Below are positions 35,999 to 45,638 of a stretch of 64,000 bases of DNA, one piece after another. How positions within the stretch are numbered: the stretch's first letter is position 1; each line of letters opens with the position of its first letter. The position numbers were made by a program, and so were the translations under genes. Origin of the DNA: Pseudarthrobacter oxydans (GTDB lineage Bacteria > Actinomycetota > Actinomycetes > Actinomycetales > Micrococcaceae); assembly GCF_013314975.1 (NCBI RefSeq), contig NZ_JABTYH010000017.1:1-64000 (forward strand). The letters run 5' to 3'. The notes under the pieces are model-generated. The model saw nothing but the letters and a program-made list of their open reading frames with translations. It ran no database searches and was not told the DNA's origin.

Positions 35999-37468
35999 GT
36001 GGACTGGCTCTCCTGGTTTGATGCGCCGGAATACGAATTCGCCCGGCAGGTACTGCAGCGGGGCGTGGCGGCCCTGTACTTCGTTGCGTTCCTGTCCACA
36101 CTGAACCAGTTCCCGGCGCTTCTGGGTGAGCGTGGCCTCCTCCCGGTACCTGACTTCCTGTCCGGCTTCAGCCGCCTGCGGCGGCCCACCCTGTTCCGCT
36201 GGCGGTACACGGACCGGCTGCTGCGCTGGGTGTGCGCCGCCGGGCTGCTGGTGTCGGCGCTGCTGGTGGCCGGCATCCCGCAGCAGGGCCCGCCATGGGT
36301 TCCGCTCATCGCGTTCCTGGCCCTGTGGCTGCTGTACATGTCCATCGTCAATGTGGGGCAGACGTTCTACGGCTTCGGTTGGGAGATGCTGCTCCTGGAG
36401 GCCGGCTTCACCGTTGCCTTCCTGGGCTCGGACCAGACGGACCCGCCGCGCACCATCCTGATCCTGATCGTGTGGCTCGTGTTCCGCCTGGAATTCGGTG
36501 CCGGGATGATCAAGATCCGCGGCGGCCGGGAATGGCGCGACCTGACGGCCCTGTACTACCACCACGAGACCCAGCCGATGCCGGGGCCGCTGAGCCGGCA
36601 GGCGCACCTCCTGCCGAAGCCCCTGCACAAGGTTGAAGTCCTCGGCAACCACTTCGCCCAACTGGTGGTGCCGTTCTTCCTGTTCGCGCCCCAGCCGATC
36701 GCCAGCGTGGCCGCGGGCATCGTCATTTTCACGCAGCTGTGGCTGGTGGCCACCGGCAACTTCGCCTGGTTGAACTGGATTGCCATCGTGCTTGCCTTCG
36801 CCGCCGTCAGCGACCCCGTTGCGCATGCCGTGCTGCCGGCCATCCCCCTGGACTGGCACGGCCAGGCGGGCGTCGAGAGGGAGGCTCCCCTGTGGTGGCT
36901 GGCCCTCACCCTGGCGGCCACGCTGCTGCTGGTGGTCCTCAGCTACTGGCCTTTGCGCAACCTTTTCTCCCGCCGCCAGCTGATGAACGCCAGCTTCAAC
37001 CGGTGGCAGCTGGTCAACACTTATGGGGCATTTGGCACCGTGACCAAGCAGCGGATCGAGATTGTGGTGGAGGGAACCCTCGACGAGGATCCGGACGACA
37101 CCTCCGACTGGCGTGAGTACGGCTTCAGGGGCAAGCCGGGTGACGTCCGCAGGCTCCCCCGCCAATGGGCTCCCTACCACCTGCGGCTGGACTGGCTGAT
37201 GTGGTTCCTGCCGCTGAGGACCGTCCACGAGGAATGGTTCTATGCCTTCCTGGGAAAGCTGCTGGAGGCGGACCGCCAGACCCTGCGGCTCCTCCGCCAT
37301 GACCCGTTCGACGGCGCACCGCCACGCTGGGTGCGCGTGCGCAGCTACCACTACCGCTTTGCCGGCCGGGAAGAGTTCAGGCAGACCGGGAACCGTTGGG
37401 TGCGGACGCTGCTCTACGAGCCGATTCCGCCGTTGTCACTGCGGCGGTCGCCCGGGCGGCCGGGATGA
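35999..37468 (+). CDS. Lipase maturation factor family membrane protein
   Basis: The 489-aa product matches the LMF1/LMF2-type family named from animal ER lipase chaperones, which also occurs in actinobacteria. It has several membrane segments in the first 330 residues, including the family motif RLEFGAGMIKIRGGREWRDLTALYYHHETQPMP (charged residues around K and W at about 165-195), and a soluble C-terminal domain with FGTVTKQRIEIVVEGT and RQWAPYHLRLDWLMWFLPL. Its bacterial function is unknown; assisting secreted enzymes is only an analogy. GTG 35999 is chosen because of the leaderless promoter geometry. Confidence 0.87.
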   Translation: MDWLSWFDAPEYEFARQVLQRGVAALYFVAFLSTLNQFPALLGERGLLPVPDFLSGFSRLRRPTLFRWRYTDRLLRWVCAAGLLVSALLVAGIPQQGPPWVPLIAFLALWLLYMSIVNVGQTFYGFGWEMLLLEAGFTVAFLGSDQTDPPRTILILIVWLVFRLEFGAGMIKIRGGREWRDLTALYYHHETQPMPGPLSRQAHLLPKPLHKVEVLGNHFAQLVVPFFLFAPQPIASVAAGIVIFTQLWLVATGNFAWLNWIAIVLAFAAVSDPVAHAVLPAIPLDWHGQAGVEREAPLWWLALTLAATLLLVVLSYWPLRNLFSRRQLMNASFNRWQLVNTYGAFGTVTKQRIEIVVEGTLDEDPDDTSDWREYGFRGKPGDVRRLPRQWAPYHLRLDWLMWFLPLRTVHEEWFYAFLGKLLEADRQTLRLLRHDPFDGAPPRWVRVRSYHYRFAGREEFRQTGNRWVRTLLYEPIPPLSLRRSPGRPG

Positions 37469-37477
37469 GCGGGCCGG

Positions 37478-38317
37478 CTACCCGATGGCCTGGGCGCGGC
37501 GGATGATTTCCTGCGCGTGCTTGAGGATGGGGCCGTCGATCATCTTTCCCTGGTGCTTGAACACTCCGGAGCCGGCGGATGCTGCCGCCTCCAGGAGGGC
37601 TTCAGCGTCCGCCACTTCAGCGGCGGAGGGTGCGTAGGCGGCCCGGACCACGGCGGCCTGGCTCGGATGGATGCACGCTTTGGAGCTGAAACCGGAGGCG
37701 ACGGCGTCGGCCGCTTCCACCTCCAGCCCGGCAAGGTCCGGGATGTTCGTGTACACCGCGTCCACCGCTTCCTTGCCGTGGGCGCGCGCAGCCAGCAGCA
37801 CGGCGGAACGGGCGTGCAGCGCCACGTCCCGGTAGCCGCCGTCGGACTTCCTGCTGGACGTTCCGCCCAGCGATGCCAGCAGGTCCTCTGCCCCCCACAT
37901 CAGGCCCACCACATTGGGGGCGGCGGCAATGGCGGAGGCGTTGAGGACTCCCAGCGCTGTTTCACACAGCGCGATGACTTTGTAGCCGTCCAGGGCTTCG
38001 AGCTGCTGGACAGTTTCCGCCTTGGCCAGCATGACCGTCCGGTAGGGCGTGTGGGCAAGGCAGTGAAGGTCCTTCTCGAACTCCTCGGTGCCGGCAGGAT
38101 TGACCCGCACGATGGTGCAGCTGGGTTCAAGCTCCGGCTCGACCCCGGTGGTCCCCAGTTGGGCGAGGATGGCGCCGCGGGCACGCTGCTTGTCCGCTGG
38201 TGCCACGGCATCCTCGAGGTCCAGGATCACGGCGTCCGCCCGGGCAGCGGCCTTCTGGTAGCGCTCGGGCCGGTCGGCGGGGCAGAACAGCAGGGCGGGG
38301 CCCATCACAAAAGTCAT
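37478..38317 (-). CDS. CitE-like beta-hydroxyacyl-CoA lyase (probable HMG-CoA / citramalyl-CoA lyase)
   Basis: TIM-barrel lyase of 279 aa of the HpcH/HpaI-CitE family. Visible are the metal and substrate residues in ADAVILDLEDAVAP and VRVNPAG, ALCETALGVLNAS (the catalytic Glu), GLMWGAEDLLASLGG and KACIHPSQ near the C-terminus. The M. tuberculosis counterpart in the same operon (Rv2498c) was described as a beta-hydroxyacyl-CoA lyase acting on (S)-HMG-CoA and (S)-citramalyl-CoA in leucine and itaconate breakdown. Context here is the same, so HMG-CoA lyase is the favoured role. ATG overlaps the MaoC gene by 4 nt. Confidence 0.85.
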   Translation of the reverse strand: MTFVMGPALLFCPADRPERYQKAAARADAVILDLEDAVAPADKQRARGAILAQLGTTGVEPELEPSCTIVRVNPAGTEEFEKDLHCLAHTPYRTVMLAKAETVQQLEALDGYKVIALCETALGVLNASAIAAAPNVVGLMWGAEDLLASLGGTSSRKSDGGYRDVALHARSAVLLAARAHGKEAVDAVYTNIPDLAGLEVEAADAVASGFSSKACIHPSQAAVVRAAYAPSAAEVADAEALLEAAASAGSGVFKHQGKMIDGPILKHAQEIIRRAQAIG

Positions 38318-38871
38318 ACCGGCATTGTCTCCTGTCCGTTCCCCTGCCCGCTGCCGGGCTGGCCCGCATGGGCTTCCCGCGTCCACATCAGGCAGCTCCG
38401 CGTGGCAAGTGCCACCACCGTGCCGTCCTGGTTGCGGCCGGTGTGCTCCATGGTGACGATTCCCTGCCCGGGCCGGGAGCCCGACAGCCGCTTTCCGCTA
38501 ATGACCGTCTCGGTGTAGAGCGTGTCGCCGTGGTAGAGGGGGTGCGGGAACGAGACCTCCGTCAGGCCCAGCTGCGCGATGATGGTCCCCTGCGTCAGCT
38601 GGGAAACGGATTGGCCCACCATTGTGGCCAGTGTGAACATGGAGTTGATGAGCCGCTGGCCGAAGGGCTGCCCGGCGCTCCAGGCGGCATCCAGGTGCAG
38701 GGCCTGGGTGTTCATGGTGAGCGTGGTGAAGAGGACGTTGTCCGCCTCTGTTACGGTGCGGCCGGGGCGGTGGGCGTACGTGACCCCTTCTTCCAGTTCC
38801 TCGAAGTACAGTCCCCGCTGTTCGATCACCCGCGGTTCCCCGTCGGCTGGGCCTGCCGCGGCGCCGCTCAT
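38314..38871 (-). CDS. MaoC-family hydratase (probable methylglutaconyl-/itaconyl-CoA hydratase)
   Basis: Hot-dog-fold hydratase of 185 aa. The N-terminal [26 protein letters not shown] and the central [12 protein letters not shown] with the catalytic D/H dyad, plus the [12 protein letters not shown] end, are typical. In the leucine pathway it would hydrate 3-methylglutaconyl-CoA to HMG-CoA; its mycobacterial neighbour-equivalent Rv2499c has been assigned to this kind of step. ATG 38869-38871 overlaps the scoB stop (ATGA) and the gene overlaps the lyase gene downstream, so the chain is coupled. A longer frame upstream is scoB shadow. Confidence 0.86.
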   Translation of the reverse strand: MSGAAAGPADGEPRVIEQRGLYFEELEEGVTYAHRPGRTVTEADNVLFTTLTMNTQALHLDAAWSAGQPFGQRLINSMFTLATMVGQSVSQLTQGTIIAQLGLTEVSFPHPLYHGDTLYTETVISGKRLSGSRPGQGIVTMEHTGRNQDGTVVALATRSCLMWTREAHAGQPGSGQGNGQETMPV

Positions 38872-39635
38872 ACTGTCAGTTCCTGGTCCTCTTCGAACAG
38901 CTCGGCCCCGGTGGCGGCGGCAACGTCCTCCGCTGACACGTTGGGCGCCAGTTCGCGCAGCACCAGCCGGGACCCGTACTCGTCCGCCACGACGTCGATG
39001 ACGGCCAGGTCCGTGATGATCCGGTCCACGCAGCCTTTGCCGGTCAGCGGCAGGGAGCATTGCTGGACGATCTTCGGGTTCCCGTTGCGGTCCACGTGCT
39101 CCATCATCACGATCACCTTCTTGGCCCCGAACACCAGGTCCATGGCGCCGCCCATTCCCTTGACCATCTTGCCCGGAATCATCCAGTTGGCCAGGTCGCC
39201 GTTGGCGGCCACCTCCATGGCACCCAGGACGGCCACGTCCACGTGGCCGCCGCGGATCATGCCGAAGGACGAAGCCGAATCGAAGAAGGCAGCCCCCTTG
39301 TTGACGGTCACGGTCTCCTTGCCGGCGTTGATCAGGTCCGGATCAATGGCGTCTTCCTCCGGATAGGGTCCGACGCCGAGGATTCCGTTCTCCGAGTGGA
39401 GCACCACTTCCACGCCATCGGGGATGTAGTTGGGGATGAGGGTGGGCATGCCGATGCCGAGGTTGACGTACTGGCCGTTGCTGAGCTCCTTGGCCACCCG
39501 GGCGGCAAGTTCGTTCCTGGTCCACCCTTTGGCGCCGGCTCCGTCAGCCTGCACCTCGTGCTGCTGCGCCGCGGCCCGGCGGTACTCGGGGCGGACGCCT
39601 TCGGGCCGGGGAGCGTCGGGGCTGTTGGGGTCCAT
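38868..39635 (-). CDS. scoB: 3-oxoacid CoA-transferase subunit B
   Basis: Beta subunit of succinyl-CoA:acetoacetate CoA-transferase, which activates acetoacetate, the end product of leucine breakdown. The 255-aa product carries the catalytic glutamate in [12 protein letters not shown] (E82), [14 protein letters not shown], and the [16 protein letters not shown] segment. It has an N-terminal extension of about 35 polar residues relative to typical subunits (core begins [13 protein letters not shown]), so a downstream start is conceivable. It lies 2 nt after scoA and overlaps the MaoC gene by 4 nt. Confidence 0.94.
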   Translation of the reverse strand: MDPNSPDAPRPEGVRPEYRRAAAQQHEVQADGAGAKGWTRNELAARVAKELSNGQYVNLGIGMPTLIPNYIPDGVEVVLHSENGILGVGPYPEEDAIDPDLINAGKETVTVNKGAAFFDSASSFGMIRGGHVDVAVLGAMEVAANGDLANWMIPGKMVKGMGGAMDLVFGAKKVIVMMEHVDRNGNPKIVQQCSLPLTGKGCVDRIITDLAVIDVVADEYGSRLVLRELAPNVSAEDVAAATGAELFEEDQELTV

Positions 39636-39637
39636 GG

Positions 39638-40447
39638 CTATGCTCCTGCCTGCCGGGGGTCGCCGGCGTTGTCTGCGGATGCTGCCTGTCCGGGGCGGGC
39701 CAGGGCCACGGTCCGTTTTTCAATGCGTTTCTCCGCGTTGGCGGCGAGGACCACGCGCTGGACGAAGATGCCCGGGGTGTGGATGTGTTCCGGGTCCAGC
39801 TCGCCCGGCTCCACGAGTTCCTCCACCTCGGCAATGGTGATCCTGCCGGCCATGGCGCACAGGGGGTTGAAGTTCATGGCGGTGGCGTGGAAGACCAGGT
39901 TTCCGTGCCGGTCACCTTTCCAGGCATGGACCAGCCCGAAGTCCGGGGTCAAGGCTTCCTCCAGCACATAGTCGACCCCGCCGAAGGACCGCACCTCCTT
40001 GGGTGCGGAGGCCACGGCAATCCCGCCGTCGGCGTCGTACTTTTGGGGCAGCCCGCCCTCTGACACCTGGGTGCCCACGCCCGCCTTGGTGTAGAAGGCG
40101 GGGATCCCGGCGCCGCCGGCGCGCAGCTTCTCGGCCAGGGTGCCCTGCGGGGTGAGCACCACTTCAAGCTCGCCGGCCAGGTACTGCCGTGCGAACTCTT
40201 TGTTCTCGCCCACGTAGGAGCTGACGGTGCGGCGGATCCGCCCGTCCCGGAGCAGGATGCCGAGTCCCCAGTCGTCCACGCCGCAGTTGTTGCTGACGGT
40301 TTCCAGGTCCGTTGTCCCTGCCTGGTGCAGCGCGTCAATGAGGGTCACGGGGATTCCGCAGAGGCCGAATCCGCCCACCGCCAGGGACGCTCCGTCCGGG
40401 ATGTCCGCTACGGCTTCCCCAGCGCTGGCAACAACCTTGTCAATCAT
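39638..40447 (-). CDS. scoA: 3-oxoacid CoA-transferase subunit A
   Basis: Alpha subunit of the same CoA-transferase. The 269-aa product shows [20 protein letters not shown] (the CoA-transferase signature 1 region), [37 protein letters not shown] and the [16 protein letters not shown] segment. Ends with a polar tail after the usual core. ATG 40445-40447 with AGGA upstream. It lies 49 nt after the acyl-CoA dehydrogenase stop, the widest gap in this operon. Confidence 0.95.
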   Translation of the reverse strand: MIDKVVASAGEAVADIPDGASLAVGGFGLCGIPVTLIDALHQAGTTDLETVSNNCGVDDWGLGILLRDGRIRRTVSSYVGENKEFARQYLAGELEVVLTPQGTLAEKLRAGGAGIPAFYTKAGVGTQVSEGGLPQKYDADGGIAVASAPKEVRSFGGVDYVLEEALTPDFGLVHAWKGDRHGNLVFHATAMNFNPLCAMAGRITIAEVEELVEPGELDPEHIHTPGIFVQRVVLAANAEKRIEKRTVALARPGQAASADNAGDPRQAGA

Positions 40448-40472
40448 CGGTGATCCTCTCAGGCCGGCTACG

Positions 40473-40501
40473 GTGCCAGTTACTACAGTGCCAGTACTAC
40501 A
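40473..40501. repeat. 14-15 nt tandem duplication at the acyl-CoA dehydrogenase stop codon
   Basis: GTGCCAGTTACTACA (40473-40487) is followed directly by GTGCCAGTACTACA (40488-40501). The second copy contains the stop codon of the dehydrogenase gene on the minus strand. A recent slippage duplication is the likely origin. Confidence 0.6.
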
Positions 40502-41672
40502 GACCCAGTTCGCGGGCGATCAGCATCAGCTGCACCTCCGTGGTGCCTTCCCCCACTTCAAGGATCTTGGAGTCGCGGTAGTGGCGTGCCACGGTGAACT
40601 CGTTGATGAAGCCATAGCCGCCGAATACCTGGGTGGCATCCCGCGCGTTGTCCATGGCTGCCTCGCCTGCGACCATCTTAGCGATGGCCGCCTGGGTCTT
40701 GAACGGCTTTCCGGCAAGCATACGGAACGCCGCATCGTAGTAGGCCAGGCGCGCGGTGTGGGCACGGGCCTCCATGCGCGCGATCTTGAAGGAGATGGCC
40801 TGGTACTTGCCGATCTGGTGGCCGAAGGCGCTCCGCTCCTTGGCGTACTTGACTGACAGGTCCACGCAGCCCTGTGCTGCGCCCGCAGCCAGGGCGGCAA
40901 TGGCGATCCGCCCTTCATCCAGGATGGACAGGAAATTGGCGTAGCCGCGGCCCTCCGCCCCCAGCAGGTTCCCTTCCGGAACGCGGACGTCCTTCAGCGT
41001 CAGCGGGTGGGTGTCCGAGGCGTTCCACCCCACCTTGTTGTACGGCTTTTCCGCCTTGAACCCGGGGGTGTCCGTGGGCACCAGGATGGTGGAGATTTCC
41101 TTCTGCACCGTGCCGTCCCCGCGTTCCTTCTGCCCCGTAACGGCGGTGACCGTCACCAGCCTGGTGATGTCGGTTCCGGAGTTGGTGATGAACTCCTTGT
41201 TGCCGTTGATCACCCACTCTGTCTTGTCTCCGACAGTCTCGCGCCGCGCCGTGGTTTTGGTGCCGCCCGCGTCCGATCCTGCTTCGGGTTCTGTCAGCCC
41301 GAAGCCTGCGAGCGCCTGGCCGGACGCGAGCATGGGCAGCCACTCCTGTTTCTGGGCGTCCGTGCCGAAGCGGTAGATGGGCATGGCTCCCAACGAGACG
41401 CCGGCTTCCAGGGTGATGGCCACGGACTGGTCCACCCGGCCCAGCTGCTCCAGGGCGAGGGCCAGCGCGAAGTAGTCCCCGCCCATGCCGCCGAATTCCT
41501 CGGGGAAGGGCAGGCCGAACAGCCCCATTTCCGCCATCTGCTTGACGACGCCGTACGGGAAACTGTGCTCCTCGTCGTGCTTGGCGGAAACGGGCGCCAC
41601 CACCGTGTCCGCGAAGTCCCGGACAGTGTCGCTGAGGTCCTGGTATTCCTCGCTGAGTTCAAAACCTGCCAT
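40497..41672 (-). CDS. Acyl-CoA dehydrogenase (probable isovaleryl-/short branched-chain)
   Basis: FAD enzyme of 391 aa introducing the 2,3 double bond into acyl-CoA. Visible are the GFGLTEPEAGSDAGGTKT and VINGNKEFITNSGT flavin-binding motifs and the QVFGGYGFINEF segment. The catalytic base appears to be E375 in VGEGTTEVQ, the position used by short/medium-chain enzymes; canonical isovaleryl-CoA dehydrogenases use a different glutamate. Operon context next to methylcrotonyl-CoA carboxylase argues for isovaleryl-CoA as substrate. ATG preceded by AAGGAG; it begins 2 nt after the carboxylase alpha stop. Confidence 0.92.
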   Translation of the reverse strand: MAGFELSEEYQDLSDTVRDFADTVVAPVSAKHDEEHSFPYGVVKQMAEMGLFGLPFPEEFGGMGGDYFALALALEQLGRVDQSVAITLEAGVSLGAMPIYRFGTDAQKQEWLPMLASGQALAGFGLTEPEAGSDAGGTKTTARRETVGDKTEWVINGNKEFITNSGTDITRLVTVTAVTGQKERGDGTVQKEISTILVPTDTPGFKAEKPYNKVGWNASDTHPLTLKDVRVPEGNLLGAEGRGYANFLSILDEGRIAIAALAAGAAQGCVDLSVKYAKERSAFGHQIGKYQAISFKIARMEARAHTARLAYYDAAFRMLAGKPFKTQAAIAKMVAGEAAMDNARDATQVFGGYGFINEFTVARHYRDSKILEVGEGTTEVQLMLIARELGL

Positions 41673-41674
41673 GT

Positions 41675-43963
41675 CTAGGCTCCTTCGCCCTTGAATGCAT
41701 CTGTGTCGGTGTTTGTGCCTGCGCCTTCGTCTCCCGCGCGGGGGTGGATGGTGGCCAGCACCTGGTCCGCCTTCACCAGGTCGCCGGGGCGGGCGGTGAG
41801 ATGGACGGTGCCGTCCAGCGGGGCCACCAGCTGGTGCTCCATCTTCATGGCCTCGACCGAGACGAGAAGCTGGCCGGCCGCAACGGTGTCCCCGTCACTG
41901 ACCGGAACCGAGACCACTGTTCCCGGCATGGGTGAACGCACCGCGGGATCGGTGGCACCCTCCTCCCGCTGGAGGGCCGCAAGCACCCGGTCAAGCCGCG
42001 CTTCCCGGCTCAGTACGTCCAGCCGGCAGGACCAGCCCCCATTGCCCAGGAACAGTTCCGCGGGTATGCCGACAACCGGCGAATCACGTGTTGGGTCCGC
42101 CGGGCCGCGGAAGACCGGCGCAATGGAGTACGTACTGGTGCGGCCGTCGAGGGTCAGCACTGCCTGCCGCCGGGAGGGGAATTCCAGCCGTGCCGGCCGC
42201 GCAGGCCCGTCCCCCACTGCCACAAGGAACGTCCTTCCGGAAACAGTGCTGTCCAGGGCAGTGCCGTCCGAAGCCGTCCCGTCCGCTTCCGCGCCCGTAT
42301 CCCGGCCGCCGCTGACACGCACGGCCGCAACGCCGCCGTCGGGCGTTCCCAGGCTGACCAGGCGCGGCGCCGGTGCCCCGAGCCGCCAGCCGTTGCGCGC
42401 CTGCCAGGGCCCGGGCGCGGGGGGCGTGTTGTTCTGTCCCTCCATGGCGAGCGTGAAGAGCGCTGCCACCGCCAGCTCGGCGTCGGCAGCCCTCCGGAAG
42501 GACAAACCGGGCAATTTGCGTTCGATCAGCCCGGTCTCCAGCCGTCCGGCGCGGACATCGGCATCGTTGATCAGCAGCCGCAGGTATTCCACGTTCGTAT
42601 CCAGCCCGAGCGCCGTATAGCCGGCGAGCGCCGCATCCAGGGTGTCCAGCGCGGCCGTGCGGTCCTCCCCCCAGGCGATGACCTTGGAGATCATGGGGTC
42701 GTAGCTGGAGGAAACCTCCACGCCCTCCATCAGGGATGAGTCCACGCGCACCCTGCCGCGGCCCGTTTCCATTGCCACGCGGGCGGGGGCGCCGGGACGT
42801 TGCTGCGGACCGGGCAGTTCGTCCAGCAGCAGCACCGTTCCGGTGGAGGGCAGGAAGTTTCTCTCGGGGACCTCTGCGTAGACGCGCGCTTCCGCGGCGT
42901 GGCCGTGAAGTTCGACGTCGGCCTGCCGGACGGTGAGTTCCCCGCCGGCGGCGATCCGCACCTGCCACTCGACGAGGTCTATGCCGGTGACCATCTCCGT
43001 AACGGGGTGCTCAACCTGCAGCCTGGTGTTCATCTCCATGAAGTAGAACTGGTCCGGCGCGTCGTCGGAGACGAGGAATTCGACCGTTCCGGCGCCGCTG
43101 TAGTTCACGCTGCGGGCCGCGTTGCAGGCTGCTTCACCGATGCGGGCGCGGATGGCGGCGCCGTCGGGCAGGCCCTCGAGCAGCGGCGACGGCGCCTCCT
43201 CGATGACCTTCTGGTGCCGCCGCTGCAGCGAACATTCGCGTTCGCCCAGGTGGATGACGTTGCCGTGGTTGTCCGCCAGGACCTGCACCTCGATGTGCCG
43301 CGGGGTGGTGACCAGGCGTTCCAGGAACAGGGTGTCGTCGCCGAACGCACTGGCCGCCACCCGCCTGGCCGTGGCCAGCGTGGCCGCAAGGTCTTCGGGG
43401 CGCTGCACCACATGCATGCCTTTGCCCCCGCCGCCCGCGGAGGGCTTGATCAGCAGCGGAAAACCCACGCCGGCGGCCGCGTCAGCCAGCTGCGCATCGG
43501 TCATTCCCGGCTGTGCCACGCCGGGCACCACGGGGACGCCGTAGCCGGCCACATGGTTCTTGGACCGGATCTTGTCCCCCATGATATTCAGGGCTTCCAC
43601 GCCCGGGCCGATGAACGCGATCCCGGCCTTTTCCAGGGCCCGGGCGAATTCCACGTTCTCGCTGAGGAAGCCGTAGCCGGGGTGCACGGCCTCCGCACCG
43701 GTCCTGCGGCAGGCCTCGATGATCGCCCCGATGTTCAGGTAGCTCTCCGTGGCGGCTGCCGGGCCGATCCTGACGGCGGTGTCCGCTTCGCGTACGTGCC
43801 GGGCGCCGGCGTCGGCATCGCTGTAGACGGCCACGGGGCGGATGCCCAGGGCCTTGAGCGTCCGGATCACGCGGCAGGCGATTTCGCCGCGGTTGGCCAC
43901 CAGGACGGTGCCGAACATGGGCCGGGTGGCGGCGGGGGTGCCGGCCAGGGAAGGGGTGGTCAT
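41675..43963 (-). CDS. Methylcrotonyl-CoA carboxylase alpha subunit (biotin carboxylase + BCCP)
   Basis: Biotin-dependent carboxylase subunit of 762 aa. The N-terminal biotin carboxylase has VLVANRGEIACRVIRTLKALG, the ATP-grasp loop KPSAGGGGKGMHVV and EMNTRLQVEHPVTEMVTG. A central linker domain follows, and a C-terminal biotinyl domain carries EAMKMEH with the biotinylated lysine K707. Together with the beta subunit it carboxylates 3-methylcrotonyl-CoA. ATG 43963 is used; GTG 43975, which overlaps the beta-subunit stop (GTGA), is an alternative. The frame open further upstream is a shadow of the beta subunit. Confidence 0.95.
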   Translation of the reverse strand: MTTPSLAGTPAATRPMFGTVLVANRGEIACRVIRTLKALGIRPVAVYSDADAGARHVREADTAVRIGPAAATESYLNIGAIIEACRRTGAEAVHPGYGFLSENVEFARALEKAGIAFIGPGVEALNIMGDKIRSKNHVAGYGVPVVPGVAQPGMTDAQLADAAAGVGFPLLIKPSAGGGGKGMHVVQRPEDLAATLATARRVAASAFGDDTLFLERLVTTPRHIEVQVLADNHGNVIHLGERECSLQRRHQKVIEEAPSPLLEGLPDGAAIRARIGEAACNAARSVNYSGAGTVEFLVSDDAPDQFYFMEMNTRLQVEHPVTEMVTGIDLVEWQVRIAAGGELTVRQADVELHGHAAEARVYAEVPERNFLPSTGTVLLLDELPGPQQRPGAPARVAMETGRGRVRVDSSLMEGVEVSSSYDPMISKVIAWGEDRTAALDTLDAALAGYTALGLDTNVEYLRLLINDADVRAGRLETGLIERKLPGLSFRRAADAELAVAALFTLAMEGQNNTPPAPGPWQARNGWRLGAPAPRLVSLGTPDGGVAAVRVSGGRDTGAEADGTASDGTALDSTVSGRTFLVAVGDGPARPARLEFPSRRQAVLTLDGRTSTYSIAPVFRGPADPTRDSPVVGIPAELFLGNGGWSCRLDVLSREARLDRVLAALQREEGATDPAVRSPMPGTVVSVPVSDGDTVAAGQLLVSVEAMKMEHQLVAPLDGTVHLTARPGDLVKADQVLATIHPRAGDEGAGTNTDTDAFKGEGA

Positions 43964-43971
43964 ATGCTCGC

Positions 43972-45579
43972 TCACATCCTGAAGAGGCCGAAGGAGGTTT
44001 CCGGCAACGGCGTGCGGGCCACCACGTCCAGTGCCAGGCCCAGGACGGTGCGTGTGTCGGCCGGATCGATCACGCCGTCGTCCCAGAGGCGGGCCGTGGA
44101 GTAGTACGGGCTGCCCTGGTCCTCGTACTGCTGCCGGATGGGCGCCTTGAAGGCTTCCTCGTCCTCGGCGGACCATTCCTGTCCGGCGGCTTCGTACTGG
44201 TCCCGCTTGACGGTGGCGAGGACGCTTGAGGCCTGGTTGCCGCCCATGACCGAGATCCGGGCGGCCGGCCACATCCACAGGAACCGCGGTGAATAGGCAC
44301 GTCCGCACATGGAGTAGTTGCCGGCACCGAAGGAACCGCCGATGACCACTGTCAGCTTGGGCACCCGGGCGGTGGCTACGGCGGTGACCATCTTGGCCCC
44401 GTTCTTGGCGATGCCGCCCTGTTCCGAGTCCCTGCCCACCATGAAGCCGGAGATGTTCTGCAGGAACACCAGCGGAATGCCGCGCTGGTCGCAGAGTTCA
44501 ATGAAGTGGGCCCCTTTGAGGGAGGATTCGCTGAAGAGCACACCGTTGTTGGCCACGATCCCCACCGGGTGCCCGTGCAGCCGCGCGAACCCGGTGACCA
44601 GCGTGGCGCCGTACTCCTTCTTGAATTCGTGGAACCTGCTGCCGTCCACCAGCCGGGCGATGACCTCGTGGACGTCGTAGGCGGCGTTGACGTCCGTGGG
44701 GACGGCACCGTAGAGTTCCGCCGGCGCAGCCGTTGGTTCGACGGCGGCGTCCACCTCCCAGGCGGGCGGCGCAGAAGGCGGGAGCGTGGACACGATGTCC
44801 CGGATGATCTGCAGTGCGTGTTCATCGTTTTCCGCGAGGTGGTCGGTGACGCCGGAGATCCTCGAATGGACTTCCCCGCCGCCGAGCTCCTCCGGGGTGA
44901 CGATTTCGCCGATGGCAGCCTTCACCAGCGGAGGCCCGCCCAGGAAGATGGTGCCCTGGTTCCGGACAATCACTGTTTCGTCGCTCATGGCCGGCACGTA
45001 GGCGCCGCCGGCCGTGCATGACCCCATGACCGAGGCGATCTGGGGAATTTTGGCCGCTGACAGCCGGGCCTGGTTGTAGAAGATACGGCCGAAGTGGTCC
45101 CGGTCCGGAAACACCTCATCCTGTTTGGGCAGGAAGGCACCGCCGGAATCCACCAGGTAGATGCACGGCAGCCTGTTGTCCAAGGCTATCTCCTGGGCCC
45201 GCAGGTGTTTCTTCACCGTCAGCGGATAGTAGGTCCCGCCCTTGACCGTGGCGTCGTTGGAAATCACCAGCACGTGGCGGCCGTGGACCAGGCCGATGCC
45301 GGCAATGACGCCCGCGCCGGGAGCCTCGTTGTTGTACATGCCGTTGGCGGCCAGCGGGGCGATCTCAAGGAATGGGCTGCCGTCATCCAGCAACCGGTCG
45401 ATGCGCTCGCGGGGCAGGAGCTTGCCCCGGCCCATATGCCGCTGCCTCGACTTTTCCGGTCCGCCCAGGGCAGCGTCCGCGAGCCTTTTCCGCAGGTCCT
45501 CCGTCAGCAGCAGCTGCGCTTCGCGGTTCGCCAGGTAAGTGCTGCTGGCGGGGTCGATCCTGCTGGCGAGGGTCTCCAT
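43972..45579 (-). CDS. Methylcrotonyl-CoA carboxylase beta subunit (carboxyltransferase)
   Basis: Carboxyltransferase of 535 aa that moves CO2 from carboxybiotin to 3-methylcrotonyl-CoA. Typical features are [71 protein letters not shown] (oxyanion region) and [16 protein letters not shown], which together are diagnostic of the MCC type rather than propionyl- or acetyl-CoA carboxylases. It is the first gene of the leucine operon, divergent from a TetR gene whose likely operator lies between them. Confidence 0.96.
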   Translation of the reverse strand: METLASRIDPASSTYLANREAQLLLTEDLRKRLADAALGGPEKSRQRHMGRGKLLPRERIDRLLDDGSPFLEIAPLAANGMYNNEAPGAGVIAGIGLVHGRHVLVISNDATVKGGTYYPLTVKKHLRAQEIALDNRLPCIYLVDSGGAFLPKQDEVFPDRDHFGRIFYNQARLSAAKIPQIASVMGSCTAGGAYVPAMSDETVIVRNQGTIFLGGPPLVKAAIGEIVTPEELGGGEVHSRISGVTDHLAENDEHALQIIRDIVSTLPPSAPPAWEVDAAVEPTAAPAELYGAVPTDVNAAYDVHEVIARLVDGSRFHEFKKEYGATLVTGFARLHGHPVGIVANNGVLFSESSLKGAHFIELCDQRGIPLVFLQNISGFMVGRDSEQGGIAKNGAKMVTAVATARVPKLTVVIGGSFGAGNYSMCGRAYSPRFLWMWPAARISVMGGNQASSVLATVKRDQYEAAGQEWSAEDEEAFKAPIRQQYEDQGSPYYSTARLWDDGVIDPADTRTVLGLALDVVARTPLPETSFGLFRM

Positions 45580-45638
45580 CGACGCGTCCTGTTCCTGTTC
45601 CGACCGGGGGCAAGAAAGCCAGCTCGGTTAGTGCCCAA

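Noticed and set aside
35786..37351. 521-codon minus-strand frame over the lipase maturation factor-like gene
   Set aside because: Gln/Gly/Val-rich shadow with no recognisable domain; the plus-strand gene is well supported.
42800..44104. 434-codon plus-strand frame over the methylcrotonyl-CoA carboxylase alpha gene
   Set aside because: Antisense shadow of the biotin carboxylase domain.
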